This document shows positions 12,439 through 61,900 of a stretch of DNA of 64,000 bases, piece by piece (position 1 is the stretch's first letter; each line of letters begins with the position of its first letter). Source of the stretch: Todiramphus chloris collaris (Eukaryota > Chordata > Aves > Coraciiformes > Alcedinidae). Under the pieces are notes generated by a model. It searched no databases. It had not been told where the DNA came from and was given only the letters and a program-made list of their open reading frames with translations. A program made the position numbers and the translations under genes. The stretch spans positions 8,688,593 through 8,752,592 of the forward strand of contig JANVCC010000073.1 in the NCBI GenBank assembly GCA_025345505.1. The letters run 5' to 3'.

Positions 12439-14033
12439 CACCTTTTGCTAGCACAGGAACCCCACGTACCGGCTATATGGATAACTACACTTTTCTTTTT
12501 TTCAGAGGGTTTTTTTTCCGGGTTGTGCAGTCGCACTAACGGTGCCGTACAGCGCAGGTTTATGTGGAGCCATTCATCATTCATAGCTGGGATCACAGAA
12601 CACTTCACAGCCTATTACAAGGTTAAACATGCAGAGAATGACATGAGCTGCCGATCTGAGGTCAAGCTTCAAGCTGGTTCCTGGGCACACCCAGAAGATG
12701 CTAAGGACTCGGGGAATGACTAGTACATGCAGCATCAGACCTGCCCTCCTTCCTGCTGACCAGAAGACACCTCTCTCTGAGATACTCAGAGATGATGTTT
12801 TCTGCCTCCTTGAATGCAAAACAGGCACGTGCCCAAAGTGAGCTCCAAATACCTCATTCCAGATTTTCTTCTGAAGTGACTTATTGCTAAGAAGGACTGG
12901 GATCTAGCACCTGCTTTACAGGTAACCATTTACACAAGTGGGATGAGGAACACTGCAAAAGCCATAGCCTGGTCAGGCTGGCCATATTTAAGCCAGTTCA
13001 TGTGATAAGAGTGGTGCAGAGAAGTTACATCATCAAAGGATACCAGACCCTTGTTATAAGCAGGACATTACAAGTAACACTCGGCCTCAGATCAAGCCTT
13101 AACACCTACTGGTGTGCCTCTCAAGGCATTCTTCTGCAACACCACCTGCATTCTAGGCTCACAACACTGTCTGGGATAAGACATCTCCACCAGCTGCCTC
13201 CTGGCCCTGCCTTCCCGCAGCACCTCCAGAGTGCGCAGTTCTCCAACTAAGATGAAAAGCTTCTAAGCAGGACTTGTAAGGGCAAGGGGCCGTACAGCAA
13301 ACCACGGCGACAGCTTCTTTTGCTTGAGGACAGTGGCCTGAGATGGACTCTGTGCTGGGAACACTGCGGCTCCTTCCTCCCCGGCAGGCAACTTGACCTC
13401 ACTTGCTCCGCACACAGCAGCACCGAGAGTTCAGCCTCGCACCGGGCAGCCACATCAGATGCTGCTTAGCATCTCTTGAGAGCTTTTTACATCTCTTTTG
13501 AGCTGGTATTCTTGGCACTAGCTCTTAGAGCTATTTCTGCAATGATGCTATGAAACCTGGCATTTCTAGTTTTGTCATCCCTGGAAGCCCCTGGGGAGAA
13601 ACGCACCCCTGTGCAGGGGGTCAGCACGCTGAATTGCACCACTTTAGTCACGCCGGAGCCTTGGGCTGCTTGTCAGCCAGCATCCAAAAATATCCTGCCT
13701 TTGAAGCCTGGCTCCTTTGCTCTTTAGGTTGGGTTTGGGACAGACAGGATTTAGGCTGCTGTCTTGCAGCTGAGGCCCCTCAGGAACGGGGAAGACACAC
13801 TATTGATCCTGTTACCTCACAGCTGGTATCAGCACTACATTATTTTCTAACATCAAGTCATTTCAAGTCCCTGCAATGACACAAACACATTGATTAAAAA
13901 TTAAAACCTATGACAGGTCTCCCACAAACAGTACTTACTGTACTATACTCATGGTATCCTGGGAGGGGAATGAGAAAATAGCAGAAGACAGAATAATTTA
14001 TAGTGATAAAATGGGTTACATTTTCATAAAAAT

Positions 14034-14039
14034 TTTATT
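14034..14039 (-). terminator. AFF2: Candidate distal poly(A) signal AATAAA of AFF2
   Basis: TTTATT on the plus strand reads AATAAA on the minus strand. It follows a long A-run (T-run 14043-14056 on the plus strand), and the sequence beyond it on the minus strand contains U- and GU-containing stretches, as expected downstream of cleavage. It was chosen among several hexamers because of the fit to the known long UTR length. This is an inference without transcript data. Confidence 0.4.
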
Positions 14040-17000
14040 TTACTTTTTTTTTTTTTTAAATAATTCAATGCACTGGCAGTATAATTAATCCCTCTATGAG
14101 AGACACAGATGTACCAGTTCAACCAATATTATTTATACAGAGACATTGTGTTTAAAAACAACGAAAGTACATTTAAAATGTTTGTACATAAAGTATTACT
14201 GTTATTTCTTTTTTTTTTTTTTGAAGAAGGAACAAATGTAAACAAAATGCATAATTGTGCAACACGTTGGAAATACAAAGCAAACCAGGCAAGATACAAT
14301 TTTATACATATAAAGCGAAAGAAATCAAACTTTTATAACTATACAACATTTCAGTAATTGCTTGACATTTTAACAGTTACCTTGGTCTGTACAAAACATC
14401 TTAACTTATACTTAAAACTTTACAAGAATAACATGCTTGTTCAGAACAAAGACACCTTGTGGAATTGCAATGCTTATTGATATGATATTTGCACACCAGA
14501 GGGGAAAAAAAAAAAGGCTACTTCAATAGTAAATAAAAAGTAAGAATGTAAGGTAAAGGGCCATTTAGTAAACCATAATCTAATTCCAATAGCTAATTAA
14601 GTTGCACTGCAATGCCGAAATTAAATCTGACTTTTGCTGGAAGACCGTAAGGTCATAATGTTACTCTATTTCCAGGAACCAGAAGAAAGCATATATGAAT
14701 TTTCCTGATATTTTGGTTAATTGTACATGCGCACGCACACATACACACAGAAAAGAAAAAAAAAAGAAAAGGAAAAAAAATATTTGCCACAACAGCCAGA
14801 AATGGTGGGCAAAAGAACACGCATATGAGACTACTCCCAACATGGCTAGGTTAAAAACGGAGACGAGTAGAAAGAGCCACTGAGGTCGCCAGGATTACTT
14901 TTCCTGAACTTTAGTTGCTTATTTTGCTGCTTTTTTCTTTTTTTTTTTTTTTTCACAAGACAGCAAGCAACGTGAATTAACAGAGCTATTTTTTTAACTT
15001 TCGGGAGTACTACGATCAAAGACAAAACACAAACCAAAGAGCTCAAAACCAAAGCGCAAAATAACCATATCTTCTGACTAGTTCTCTATTCGGTGAGGCT
15101 ATTTCCTAGAACTTTTGAATATGGGCTTTAAAATAAACAGCATTTAAGATTCAGTAGAAGATATGCAATCCAGAGATGTCAGAAAACCAGACAGGAATAA
15201 ATTATGCAGTATTTTATGGAATTACAAGGACTGTCAGCTTGGATAAAATACACATAATTTTTAAGTGTCCTCAAATGATACATATGGCTAAAATTAAACT
15301 CCTGATTGCATCGACCTAACATATTCTGTGCCTGATTCTGCAGTCTGTGCGCTGAGCACTAATTTACACAGTTACTCCTGTGGACTTCAGTGGAGCAACC
15401 TGCCGATTAGGATGCTCAGGGGGAAGAACAGCAGAATTGGGCCTAGATAAATATTTGCCACGACTTTTAAATGTACAAAAACCATTTGGCTTAGAAAAAC
15501 CACTTTAGCCTGCTGCAATGTCTTTGAACTAAAGTAACAGACTCCATCTCTAGACTGAGAGCATTTATGACGCGTTTGAATTTATTTGCCATTTTTCTAT
15601 TCAAGCTAATGCTGATGCCAGTAAATATTTAAACTTGGAGGTAATGGGATTGCAACATGCCTTTTAGTTAAAACCAAAACATATGCAAGCCTAGACAGCA
15701 GGCAGAAATGACTCTCCAACTCTTTTAGCAAGGATGATCTGGTGCTGAATCAGAGGAGTTCAATACGTACCCAGCTTCAGGATGTATTTATAAGGCTGCA
15801 TTAGGGCACACAGCACAGGATGAACAGGCAGAGGACTAGTTTTTCAGCTGGCATAAATCAGCACTGACATCTACGGAGCTACTTAGAAGCACATCAGCTA
15901 AAGCTTTGGCCCACAGTCATCAGAAACGCGCAACCATCGTTTACTGCACGTGTAAAACTCGCAGCGGTGGAAGTGCGGAGTGACAGTGTAATCGGCATCA
16001 GATAAACAGCTGCTCCGTTAGTCTGGCTTCTGATAACGCTTTCCCAGAAGATGTGGTCTAAAGCAGTTTTATGATGTGCTCTATACTGCATAGCTTTGCA
16101 AAGTACAGTATTTCCTTACAGACAAGGATTATGGTACGTTAATCATTTCATTGGCATGATCACTAAAAAAGGCATGATGATAAAAGCTTTGGGAGTTTAT
16201 CTGCATAGACATACATTGGCAAAAATTAGTCCGGGGTTAGAGGGTTTGCTCCTCATTGTGTGCACATTGGATTACTCCACTGAAATCAGTACTTCTATCC
16301 CAGTTTACACCAGCTGAGGAACTTGTACTCTACCTCTGTCATAAATAATGCACGTGTTGTTACCCACTGTTCAGTTCATTCATAAATTCAAGGGTAAATG
16401 CCTCCCGGCAGTGCATCAAAGCTTCCTGCTGTCTGCAACTCCACCTTATTTGTCACTGAAGTCAGTGGTAGCTTCCCTGAGCAAGGGCTGAGTCAAAATA
16501 CGGTCTGGTTGAAAAGCAAGTGTGCTTGCAGTTATTCCAGCACTAGTCCAGAGACCTTGAACTAGTTTCAGGACAGTGAGTGTTCAGCCAGAACAAAAAT
16601 GTGTGTAATTCCATTGAATTAACTGGGTTAATGCAACTGAAGTTCTGGCCCAATAAACTCCAGTAATGCCATGCTACTTTTGTTAACCATCTTCTCCTTT
16701 GATAAACAGTGCTCAGCAAGCTCCAGAAGACTTGCATGATTGCCATCAGGCAGCAGAATTTGGTCCTGTGAGTTTCACAAGCTGAGCCAAGTTTCTTTGC
16801 ATTTGCTTAGCTCCAAGTTTGGTCCATTGTAGTTACCGTGTCCATTAAAACAATGAATTTAACTTCAGAAACTGACTTTCCTTCTAATTCAGAGACGGAA
16901 ATAACTGAGTAGAAATCAGGGCTATCTCTACTTGATGGATTTTTCAATGGAATTACAACAGGGTGACACTCACACAAGTGTGAGGAAACCTATATCCAGC

Positions 17001-20000
17001 ACAGAGAGCTTACAGAACTTGCATAGAGGGCAACTCAGTTAAAATCACAGAGGAAAACAAGTCTCAAACAGCTGCATCATCCACTCACATGGCTTTTGCC
17101 ACTGGCATCAGAAGGACTCAGCTAGAGTCCTATAAAGCACAAGGGGTCCTGTGGACAATACAATTTAAATTGCAGTTCTGCATACAGTGAATATTGCCTT
17201 AGTCCTACGACGTTACTGCACGCACCGCTTCTGTCAGCTCGCGTGGCGTTTCCAGATGCAGTGCAAGTACAAGTGAGTGTTCAAATCCAAGTCCCATTTG
17301 CAGCCGCAGAGGACCAAGACCTAAAAGCAATGCAGAGCTGCAGCTCTGTTGTACTCGGGCGGTGGGGCTGGAGTCCCTCAGTCCTGTTGGGCACAGCACT
17401 GGCCCCTCACCGTGCCTCCTGCACACCAATACTGTGGCCAGGGCTCTGCGGGCGTTCACACTGCGCAGAGCTGTGGCAGTCCAACACTCTGAGCAGGCTG
17501 AGGGCTCAGGGAGCAATGTGTGGCTCCACAGCCTGTGGTAAGCAAGGTCAGGTCTTTTCTGCGGCCGTCCTCCAAAGCACTGAGTACACACATGGCTACT
17601 TGAGCTGGCCGCTGGGTCCCTGGGCTTGGTCCTTGCTGGAGTTGTAAGGGAAAAATAGTTTAACTCTGTGGTGACTTCAGGGCAGTGACAAGCATTAGCT
17701 CTTTGTGACATGTGGGGCACCCTGAGGTGGATTAAGGACTTGGATGGGATGGTGCCGTACTTGGGTTTTGTAGGATACAACGGTATACGTGTTATTTTGC
17801 AGGACATATGAACATTGAGTCCCCTTTCCCGAGAAGCACACACAGGTCAAATTCATAATGCCAAACCATACCAACTTGTTCCAGTTTCTTTAAATCACTC
17901 TTCACATCTTTAGCATTGCTTAATAATAATATTACAGTGCCAATGATCTGCCTGAGATGTCGCTACAGACCCCGTGGTTCTGGGCACAGCTTATCTTCAC
18001 GGTATTTCTGTTGAAGTGACTCCTGATGAGGTCAGATTTGATTCTGACACCAGTTTTATGCAGTAACTCATCTGCACCTGAATTTGCTCCCAGTTCTGGC
18101 TGTAGAGCCAGGGGATCCCCCTGGCTCTACACAAGATCTCAACTCAATCTCTTCCGACTTCAGCAGCTACCACCACGGGTTTAAACTGGAGTGAGATATC
18201 AGAATCACTGATCTTGGAAGACAAAAGAAATAGACAAAAGATCTTTGAAACAGAATGGCTAAAGTAAATCTACCGAGTCCATCCAGGCAGCTCTGACAAG
18301 AATACTGTAGAGAAGTTGGCTGCTCTGTAAGTCAGGCAGGAACATTTTGCATTCAGTAGCAGAGAGGTGTCAATAACGAAGGAGAGCTAACTGAGCTTTC
18401 ATCCTATACGTATAGGCTATAAAATATCAAGTGTCAGAGCTAAAATACATCACCTATCTAGTGAGATATACATATCTCTATCTATCTCTCATTAGACAGT
18501 ATGGAACGTCTATACACATTGCTGTGTATAGAGGTCTGGTTATATCCTGGAAATCCAGGAGAGTATTAGAAATAGAGGAATTGCGCCGCCCAACATCAAC
18601 AAGACTTGTTTTATTTATATTTATATTTATATAATAGTATGTAAAGTAAAGCTGGAAGATGTCATAAGGACAGTGGGCTGGTTTCTCATCTTCATCCCCT
18701 TTGCCTCCCTCCCAGTGCACTCTGGTGAGGTTGGGGAGATGCTGCAAGAGGCACAGGCCCTGTGCGATGAGAGCTGGGCCTGCCCCCCTACAGGACATTG
18801 CTGCACTTGGGTCAAAATGACAAGCTAATTTTCTTTGGTGACTTGTGAAATATTTTGCCTTCCTTAAAATTTCAAGACACTATTGCAAATGAGCCAATCT
18901 TCTGAAAAACAACACGCTGACAGCACATTTGGTTTTGACACTGACTTCAGGGACCACGGGACCAAGATGACAGAGTCACTGTTATTTTCTGTCATACCTT
19001 CATGGCCTGCAAGGAGACAGAGGATGCAAACAGCACTGTACACAAATTACAGAGCAACATTTTAATAATTCTGCTGCCACTCAGCCATGCTAAGAGTGTT
19101 TTCTCTTTAGGGCTATCCTATCTTTCTTCTTGTGCCATGAGGTAATGAGCAAGGACTTTCTGTGGCAAATCCACATCCAAATCCATACATATGTGTACAC
19201 AAACACACAGACAGGTGCTTGCTTCAACACTGCGTGTAGTGGTGTTTCTCCTTAACTCAAAGCAAAGAACTCTATTAATACCTACATCATAATCCTTACC
19301 AGACCCATTTTTGCCATCTTCTAAGTTGCACTCACAAAATCAATAATTGGTTTTAGACGGCATTAAATACTGATAAAAATACAATGAAAACATTTCTTCC
19401 AAAGCACCTAAAAATGTGTCAGTGAGTCTGAACTGTTATAATGAAAGAATATTATTAAAACCTGTGAAATTAAAAAAGCATTAAGGTCCAGATTCCATTT
19501 CTCAAATTTTGTTTCTTTAGAAGGAATAAAGATCTTGATCTTTATTCTTAAAAAAACCCCGCACTGATATCAACAGACCTGTCTCTATCTTTCAAAGGAG
19601 GTCATTAGAGACAATATATTCATGGAGAGACTATGCCAATGTCAGAAAAAAGTGAAATTAAGCTATAAAAAGCAAGCTGTCAAAGTTGCCACCAACACTA
19701 TCAACAAAAAGGCAGTAAGCTAAGCTACAATGACTAAATAAAACCCCTAAGACAAAATGAAATAAAATAAAAAGCACAAATACTCAGCCAAACTTGGCTA
19801 TCCAAACTCAGCATGCACTTTTACACTGTTAGTTTGAGAAGTGTGAGAAGAGTGATTTGTCCTTTGAAAAGCCACCAAAGGAGCAGAGCTGAGATCAGTG
19901 ACATGGTCTAGAGGAACATGGCCCATACAGGATACATCACCCCAGGCTTTCCCTTCAATCCCTGCTCCCGAGGACCCAACACACATCACAGGGCTGGAGA

Positions 20001-22005
20001 TACCACACTCACAACTGGATATTCTGCCTGGACACTGTCAAATACTTCACTTAGGACCTAGGGCAGTTCTTGACATGGAGGCTAAGTGCTATATGTAAAT
20101 GCCTTGCTTGAGCACTTGGGACTTTGCTGCCCTTGGATCTTGTTCGGATGAAGCTTCCAAATGCTTGTGTTTAGCCCTTTGCTACCATGCTCCCTTCACT
20201 GCTGAACTACTGATATTGCTCCAAACCTCCTGAAGCATGTGACACAAATGACAGTCTTGTCAGCTCTGGTAATTTTTTCATGAAGCTTGGTATCCTTCTT
20301 AAATCCCAGCTGCAGAAATGGAGAGATTACATTCCTGTCCCAGTTTATCACTATTAAAAACAAATGTGTCATTCCTGGCCCTCAGCATTCTTGAAAGATG
20401 CCTGAAATCATGTCATGAAATCAGTCTCAAAGCTCAGTATCCAGAAGGCAATACAAGAACCAAAAAAAGTTTATTAAAAAAAACCCCAACCCCATGATTT
20501 GAAGGCAATCCTGTAATTTTTAATGCTTGGTTCATGAGTTGGAATGCCTGAAGTGGGCAATGCTAAGAGCAGACATAGCAAATGCCCAAGCAAACACATG
20601 CTGCTTCCCCACGGATTGAACAAACAAACAATCTCATCTGATTAACTCTGCTGGAAGTAATATTTTAAAGGGTAAAATGATTCCACAAAGATGACATGTT
20701 GGCATTTGAAATGAGATGAATATAGTGCCTGTAAAAGTGCAATAATCCTTAATAACTAACCCAAAAGAAGCATCATCCCCAGGGATAAGATGGTAATTCA
20801 CTCTCCATATTTAATTTGTTTCTAAGCAGCTTTTGAAACAAGACTGCTAAATAATAAGCTGGCTTGTGATCCTAGACTTGACTGCTGGACTTATTATAAT
20901 CATGCCATTGATTCAGGATACATTTCAAACTAAGTCAGAGGATACAAAATCAGGTGGGCTAATTCCTTAAGCTGTTTAAGCAAAAGATTGTGAATGTGGG
21001 GCAAATTTAGAGATAGGAGTCTGTTTACTGCAAGCAACAGGGGAAAGATAATACATTGTCTTCACCGACTGACTGCAGCTAACTCTTTGAACAGTCTCGT
21101 GTCTGAAGATTGTATTTCAAGACATATCTATCCTTCAAAAATGCATAGAAGTCTAGGATTTCAGGCTGTATTAAAGGAACAAGCGACAACAATGCACTTC
21201 ACTGGACTGAACAGTTACTGAGTCTCATTAGTGAGTCCTTACAAAAAGAATGGAAAACTGGCTTATGGTAAAACCACCCCAACACTACTCCACCTCAAGC
21301 ACTCACCCTGTTCAAAACAACAGAATACAATACTTCAAGTGTCTTGTTTTTGTTTTCTTGAAAAAAACCCCAACCAAACCAGCAACAACCTTTCATCTAA
21401 ATTTCTGAATAGTTCTCACTGTTGTGTTTTCTTCATTAGCTAGTGGGGCCAGAATCAGCATGACAAATGCTGTCGGATTCACGTTTCAGCCATGTTACTG
21501 AAACCCTCAGAGAACAGATAAGGGTGTATCGACCACTTCAGGAACAGGAATGTGCAGATAATACAGGATGTGCATGTTCTGCAAATGCCCTTCACAGACA
21601 ACCCTAAACTGGATGATCTCTCTAATGATGCACCTTGGCTACATTTACAATACAGTTTTGTGGAACAAAATAGTCAGAATTATTGATTTTTAAGAAAAGG
21701 TAGTACTACAGGGAACTAATATACAACAGCTACAGTAAGATTTGTCTTAAATGTGCATTGGGCAGAGTCCTTAAACTGCTCTTATTGCAAATATCCAAGG
21801 CCTGCTCTAAAAATCATAACAGTCTGAACCTTTTAAATGCAAATTTGTCCTATTTATCTGGTCGCAACCCAGTGAGTAGAATCCAATAACTCACCAGATT
21901 AAAGGATATACAGGATTATATAGCAGAAGGTAATTGCAATTAACTAATATCTGGATGGCATTTAATACACATATTGTATTATTTCAATGAGATGAGACAG
22001 AATAA

Positions 22006-22013
22006 TATTTACA
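22006..22013 (-). promoter_or_regulatory. Candidate Pumilio element in AFF2 3'UTR
   Basis: Minus-strand TGTAAATA matches the Pumilio recognition element UGUANAUA. It lies in the putative 3'UTR, where such sites reduce mRNA stability or translation. An eight-base match is expected by chance at a low rate in 9.5 kb of AT-rich sequence, so this is only a candidate. Confidence 0.3.
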
Positions 22014-23129
22014 TTGCTATGAGCATTTTCTGTTTATAGAAATGGAATTTACAGTTCAGTAAGGTATGCAGGCATTATATCAAGAATGAGATGAGACCAT
22101 TTAAAGTCTTGTGAATTATTGATATAAATTCATTTTGTTTTGTTTCATGCACCAGTGCTTCTTGTGGTGGCACCAGAAGAGCAGTGCAGTTTATAACAGG
22201 GGAAAAAAAGAAGAGGAAAGAGCAAATGTGAAATGGTGTAATTTATTCACAATTGCTTTGAAATTCTATCTGAATCGTCTCATTACTATTCACGCATTAG
22301 AGGAATGGTCCAAAACATGACAGCAAGGGTAAACAGATGCAGAGCTTGGAAAATAGGTAATCTGACTGAAGTATTCATGGCCATTATTAAACAAATGTTA
22401 TATTGCTTTTGGGTAAATCTGGTGATTTTATTTAATTTGACATTGTTTTCAAGATAGCAAGATAATACTGTTCGTTTGTAACGCTCTGAAATGAACAAAA
22501 CAGGTGAAAATTGATGCCACATGGAATTATAATGCTTCAACAGTAGCTGGTTAGTTAAACTTCTAGAGAGTTTCATGAAGAATCTGCATACACTTATTAA
22601 TGGACTTTTACATACAATATCAATGCTTAGAGTGTAGCGGTCCTGTTAAAATCTGCTTTCACTGAGTCACTATGCAAAGAGAGATTGTTCTATGAAGAAA
22701 ATTCTTGGGTGAGTATTTGTTTGAGACTAAACAGTAAAACAGAAAGAAAATTCACAGATACAGGAATGGCAGATAAGACTATGAAAGCTAATATTTTGAA
22801 ATTGCCTAAAAACTGCAATAAATTCTGCTGCCTACTGAAATTATTAAGCCAACAATAAACAGGAAGAATGGAATATCAAAACCTCATTGCATAGTGTGTC
22901 ATCATTCTTTAATGAGGCATTCCTTCAACCTTTTACCTCTTAACACCTTTGGTGATCTTACATTATGTACCTGTAAGATATTCAATGTTCTCTTTTAGAG
23001 ATTAAGCCTATAGGAAGTATGAAATCTTAGGAATGTACTGTGTTAGGTAATGATGCCAAAATTAAGCGTTGAAAAGCTCGGTTCAGGTTCAGAAGACGAT
23101 TTTGAATGAATAGCTCTAACTTCTACTAA

Positions 23130-23135
23130 TTTATT
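23130..23135 (-). terminator. AFF2: Candidate proximal poly(A) signal of AFF2
   Basis: AATAAA on the minus strand, about 410 nt after the TAG stop. Use of this site would produce a short-UTR mRNA. There is no way to tell from sequence alone whether it is used. Confidence 0.3.
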
Positions 23136-23544
23136 TCAGAAGGGACTTCTTATATATACCCTCAAATATTTAAGACGCTTTGTACTATTTCTCAGGAATC
23201 CATATCTTCTCAAAGTGCTTTTTTGTTTTCACTTGAAGGCAGCATGGACTTAAAACAATACTGCAGGGAATGTACCGTTCCATAAAGCACATAGGATGTC
23301 AGGATCCAGGAGACACAAGGCATAGAAAATTGTCGAAAATGATTAGATGGTACAACACATACTGCTCTTGAGTCATAAGTTCCATTTATGGTGACTTCTA
23401 CTTCCAATAGATAGGATATTAAAAAAGGCAATAAAAATGAAGTTACATGAATAAACTTCCAGAAATGAGTGGAGTTCCACCAGTGATCGTCTCTGCGCTG
23501 GTAGAGGTAGAAGAATGGGGATGTTATGATCAGGGCAGCAGTCA

Positions 23545-58981
<35,437 letters not shown>

Positions 58982-61900
58982 CTGCAGGAAGAAGATCCTC
59001 GTGTGTCAGTTTGCTGCTTGTCTTTTGAGAAGTGCTGCCTTGGGCGGAACCACCCGGAGAACCCTGTTGACACTGGTTCCTCAGTGTCAGCTCCCTGTCC
59101 TGCAGCACAGACCCAACCGAAGCTCCAGTGGCCGTGCCACTGTGTAGCCACCAAAAGAGCTGGCTGGGTTTATGCTTCATGGGACACACTGACCATGGTG
59201 TTAATAACATTGCCATCATCATCACCCTCAAATGAGAAACATTTCAGTGTCACAAACCCGAGCTTATTAGCCCAATGATTGTGAAAACTAACAATCACAC
59301 TTAAATAATTCATTAATGGAATCACAGTGTCTTCATTTTTTTGCCAGTTCATTTATAATTTATGATCAAAGGAAGGACATCAGGCAACTAATATTGGACA
59401 GGGCATTTTAAAAATTAATTTTAATGAATACTTCTACAGTGCAGCATACAAAAATTACACATTTTTGACAAGTCTCCAGGGACTGCCCAAGAATTTTTTA
59501 TTTATAGCTGTTTTTTCTCTCATGTTTATGATAATGCTGTGAGAAAACGGCATTCATGCTGAAAATAAACCTCTCTGTGAAATCTCCTTTTCTACACGTT
59601 TGATTGTCCTCCAAGATGTATTTATTAGCAATGCACTGGATGCCATTGTTTTTCCTCAGCATCTACTTCTACACTGAGAGGCTGGATGACCCCAGTTTTT
59701 AGCACTACAGGCTTCTGCCAGTCTGAGTCTTTATAAACTCATCTTTAATTTCGAGGGTTTTTTTTTTTGTCAGGGAGATAACCATAAGGTTTTATGTCCT
59801 CAGCTGATCTATACAGAGACTTTTTGGTGATTGATTTTAAATTTGTGAAGCTGACAAAGCAAAGTGTTTGAAAATTGACACCATTTGCTAGTACTCCTTT
59901 ATGGATATTCAATACTTCACCTTAATATATTATATGCTGTGTGTGTCCCGTATCGAGTGATCTTAGAGATGCCTAGAAGTTATAACAGAACTTTGCCTTT
60001 GTTTCTGCTGTCTGCTTTTCTCATTTCCTTCGAGAAGGATTCAAGTAAGCCAAGTACATGCCCTCCTTCCCCTTTCAATCTGAGCTGCTATATGCATCAA
60101 AATGCTCTCTTAAAAAAACACAGTAATCAAGAAACTGGAAGTTGGAAAAGCCAGAAAAAACTGATGTGTGACCCTGCTCTGCTAGAGTCTCTGCAAGTAT
60201 TGCCATTGGCTTCCGTGACAGTAATAGATGGTCTTTAATTTTCTTCTTGTGCTAAGCTACTTTCTCTCTCCCTCCTTGTTGGTAAAGCTATCCCTTACAC
60301 CGCGGTCGGTAGCGTAACTGTCTCTTTGAGCATTGCAACGGCCCTGCAGTGCCCATTGACAAAACAGCTTGGTGCTTTAGGGTGCATTAATGAAACAAAA
60401 TTACTCACTTGGGTAATTGCTACAGATCACTAAGTTTGTTGCTCATTAAATGCATATACTTTTTTTTTTTTCTTTTCCTTCTTCTAGAGGATCTTCACTC
60501 AATTGACTCAAATAGAGCTACTTAAAAAAATCCAACTGGAAGTAACAGGTAAATCAAGAGAACAGATGCTTTTAAAAATATGGACATTACCAAAAGTATT
60601 AAGGAAACTAAACATGGTTGAGTTGAAAAATGGATCTTGCACTTTGTATTTACTGTTATTATTTTCTTCTGATAATACATGCACTTGTTTTCCTTACTGT
60701 ATCCCTCTTGTTCAATGAAGCTCAAGAAAGAACTTTTCACTTCCTTTTTTTACAGTAAACAGGGAAACAGAACAGTGGAGAAAAAGAGAATGTGTTTGCA
60801 AGGGAGTTTGCCTTTCAATTCAGTATCTTGTAATTTTGGTCTTAAATTTTCTATTTGGAAAACACTAAAAGCATATGGAAACCAAGTTTTCCTACTTTAT
60901 TATGATTGTTCCCAAGAAGAAAGAACAAGAAAAAAATAGAAAAAAAAATAATCAAGGATTCCCAAACTGAGGAGGCAAACACGGCAATTCCATTCTAAAA
61001 TACCAAAATGAAACATTAGCCTTGGAAAAAAATGTTATTTATGGAACTATCAGAATAATGAAGGTGTAATTTAGAAATTACTTTTTTATTTTTTACCCTA
61101 AATCTGTGAGCTTCACCTGTTTCACTTCTGTTTTCTCTTTCCAGCCCCAAATGGAAGTGAACATGACAATCCTTGCTGGAAACTCTAGTGCCCACAACCC
61201 TAGCAGAGAGCTGCCTGTGAAGATGTGTAACCCTCAGCAGCCTCTCCAAGAGCTCAGGGCAGGGCATACAGCTGCCTGGCACACGCTGGACCTGCAGAGT
61301 AGTGGGGACCCCGTGGTCCCCACTTCACTGAGCTGGTGGGGCATGAGCCATGTCCCCTGCAGCCCAGTTCCTGCATGGAGTTAATGCACCTTTGAAGCTG
61401 GACGTGCAAACCTGCACCAGACTCCTGCAGTGACAAAGCTCCTTGCCTGGAGCCCAGGCAAACCCTACACAGCAGGATGTGGGGGGGACTGCTCATGTGT
61501 CTGTGCAGATCTGCCTAAGAAAATGCTCTGTTGTCAAGTGCTGGGAAGTTTGCTCTCATTAAGGTAACTGATTTAAAGAATAACACCTCTTATAATAGAT
61601 CAAAGAAGGAAAAGCGAGTGTCCCAGCAGCTAAGGCCAGACCTTTCTAGCCTTTAAACACAACCTACGTCTTTCAGCACTCTGGAAGAGAACTGACACTG
61701 TAGCTGGGATGCACTTACACAAAACAACTGGACTTGTACTGTAGCAGACTGCAACTGTCTGACAAAGAACTCAAAGGGCAAGAATAAAACCATGGAAATA
61801 GATGTCAGCTCCAACCTGGCCATATTTCTTTCTTTCTGCACACCAGCCTCAGAAAAAGTTATCATATGCCAAACATTACTGAATAGCACAGCTCAGCAAG

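Larger units (their letters stand above)
4867..14033. other. Intergenic sequence downstream of AFF2
   Basis: About 9 kb of non-coding DNA. It includes a CT tract (6274-6315), a GC-richer block with a 200-codon plus-strand open frame that lacks an ATG start (7059-7661), an AT-rich block (8100-8830), a GA tract (8429-8522), (TGG)n (8833-8855), A-rich runs near 10595-10640 and a 44-bp tandem duplication (12351-12438). No gene is supported. Confidence 0.55.
14034..23544 (-). other. AFF2: Probable AFF2 3'UTR (about 9.5 kb)
   Basis: The sequence downstream of the stop is AT-rich, free of CR1 or other recognisable repeats over 9.5 kb, and has many U-rich runs when read on the minus strand. Human AFF2 mRNA is, from memory, about 13.7 kb with a 3'UTR of roughly 9 kb, so a terminal exon ending near 14034 would be similar. 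The distal end rests on AATAAA at 14034-14039 (minus) and the change in composition beyond it. Earlier AATAAA hexamers at 23130-23135 and 22427-22432 could give short forms. A more GC-rich pocket lies at about 17220-17650. Confidence 0.6.

Noticed and set aside
12198-12723. Overlapping 136- and 144-codon frames on both strands
   Set aside because: Both run across the 44-bp tandem duplication, which explains their length. No domain or splice context.
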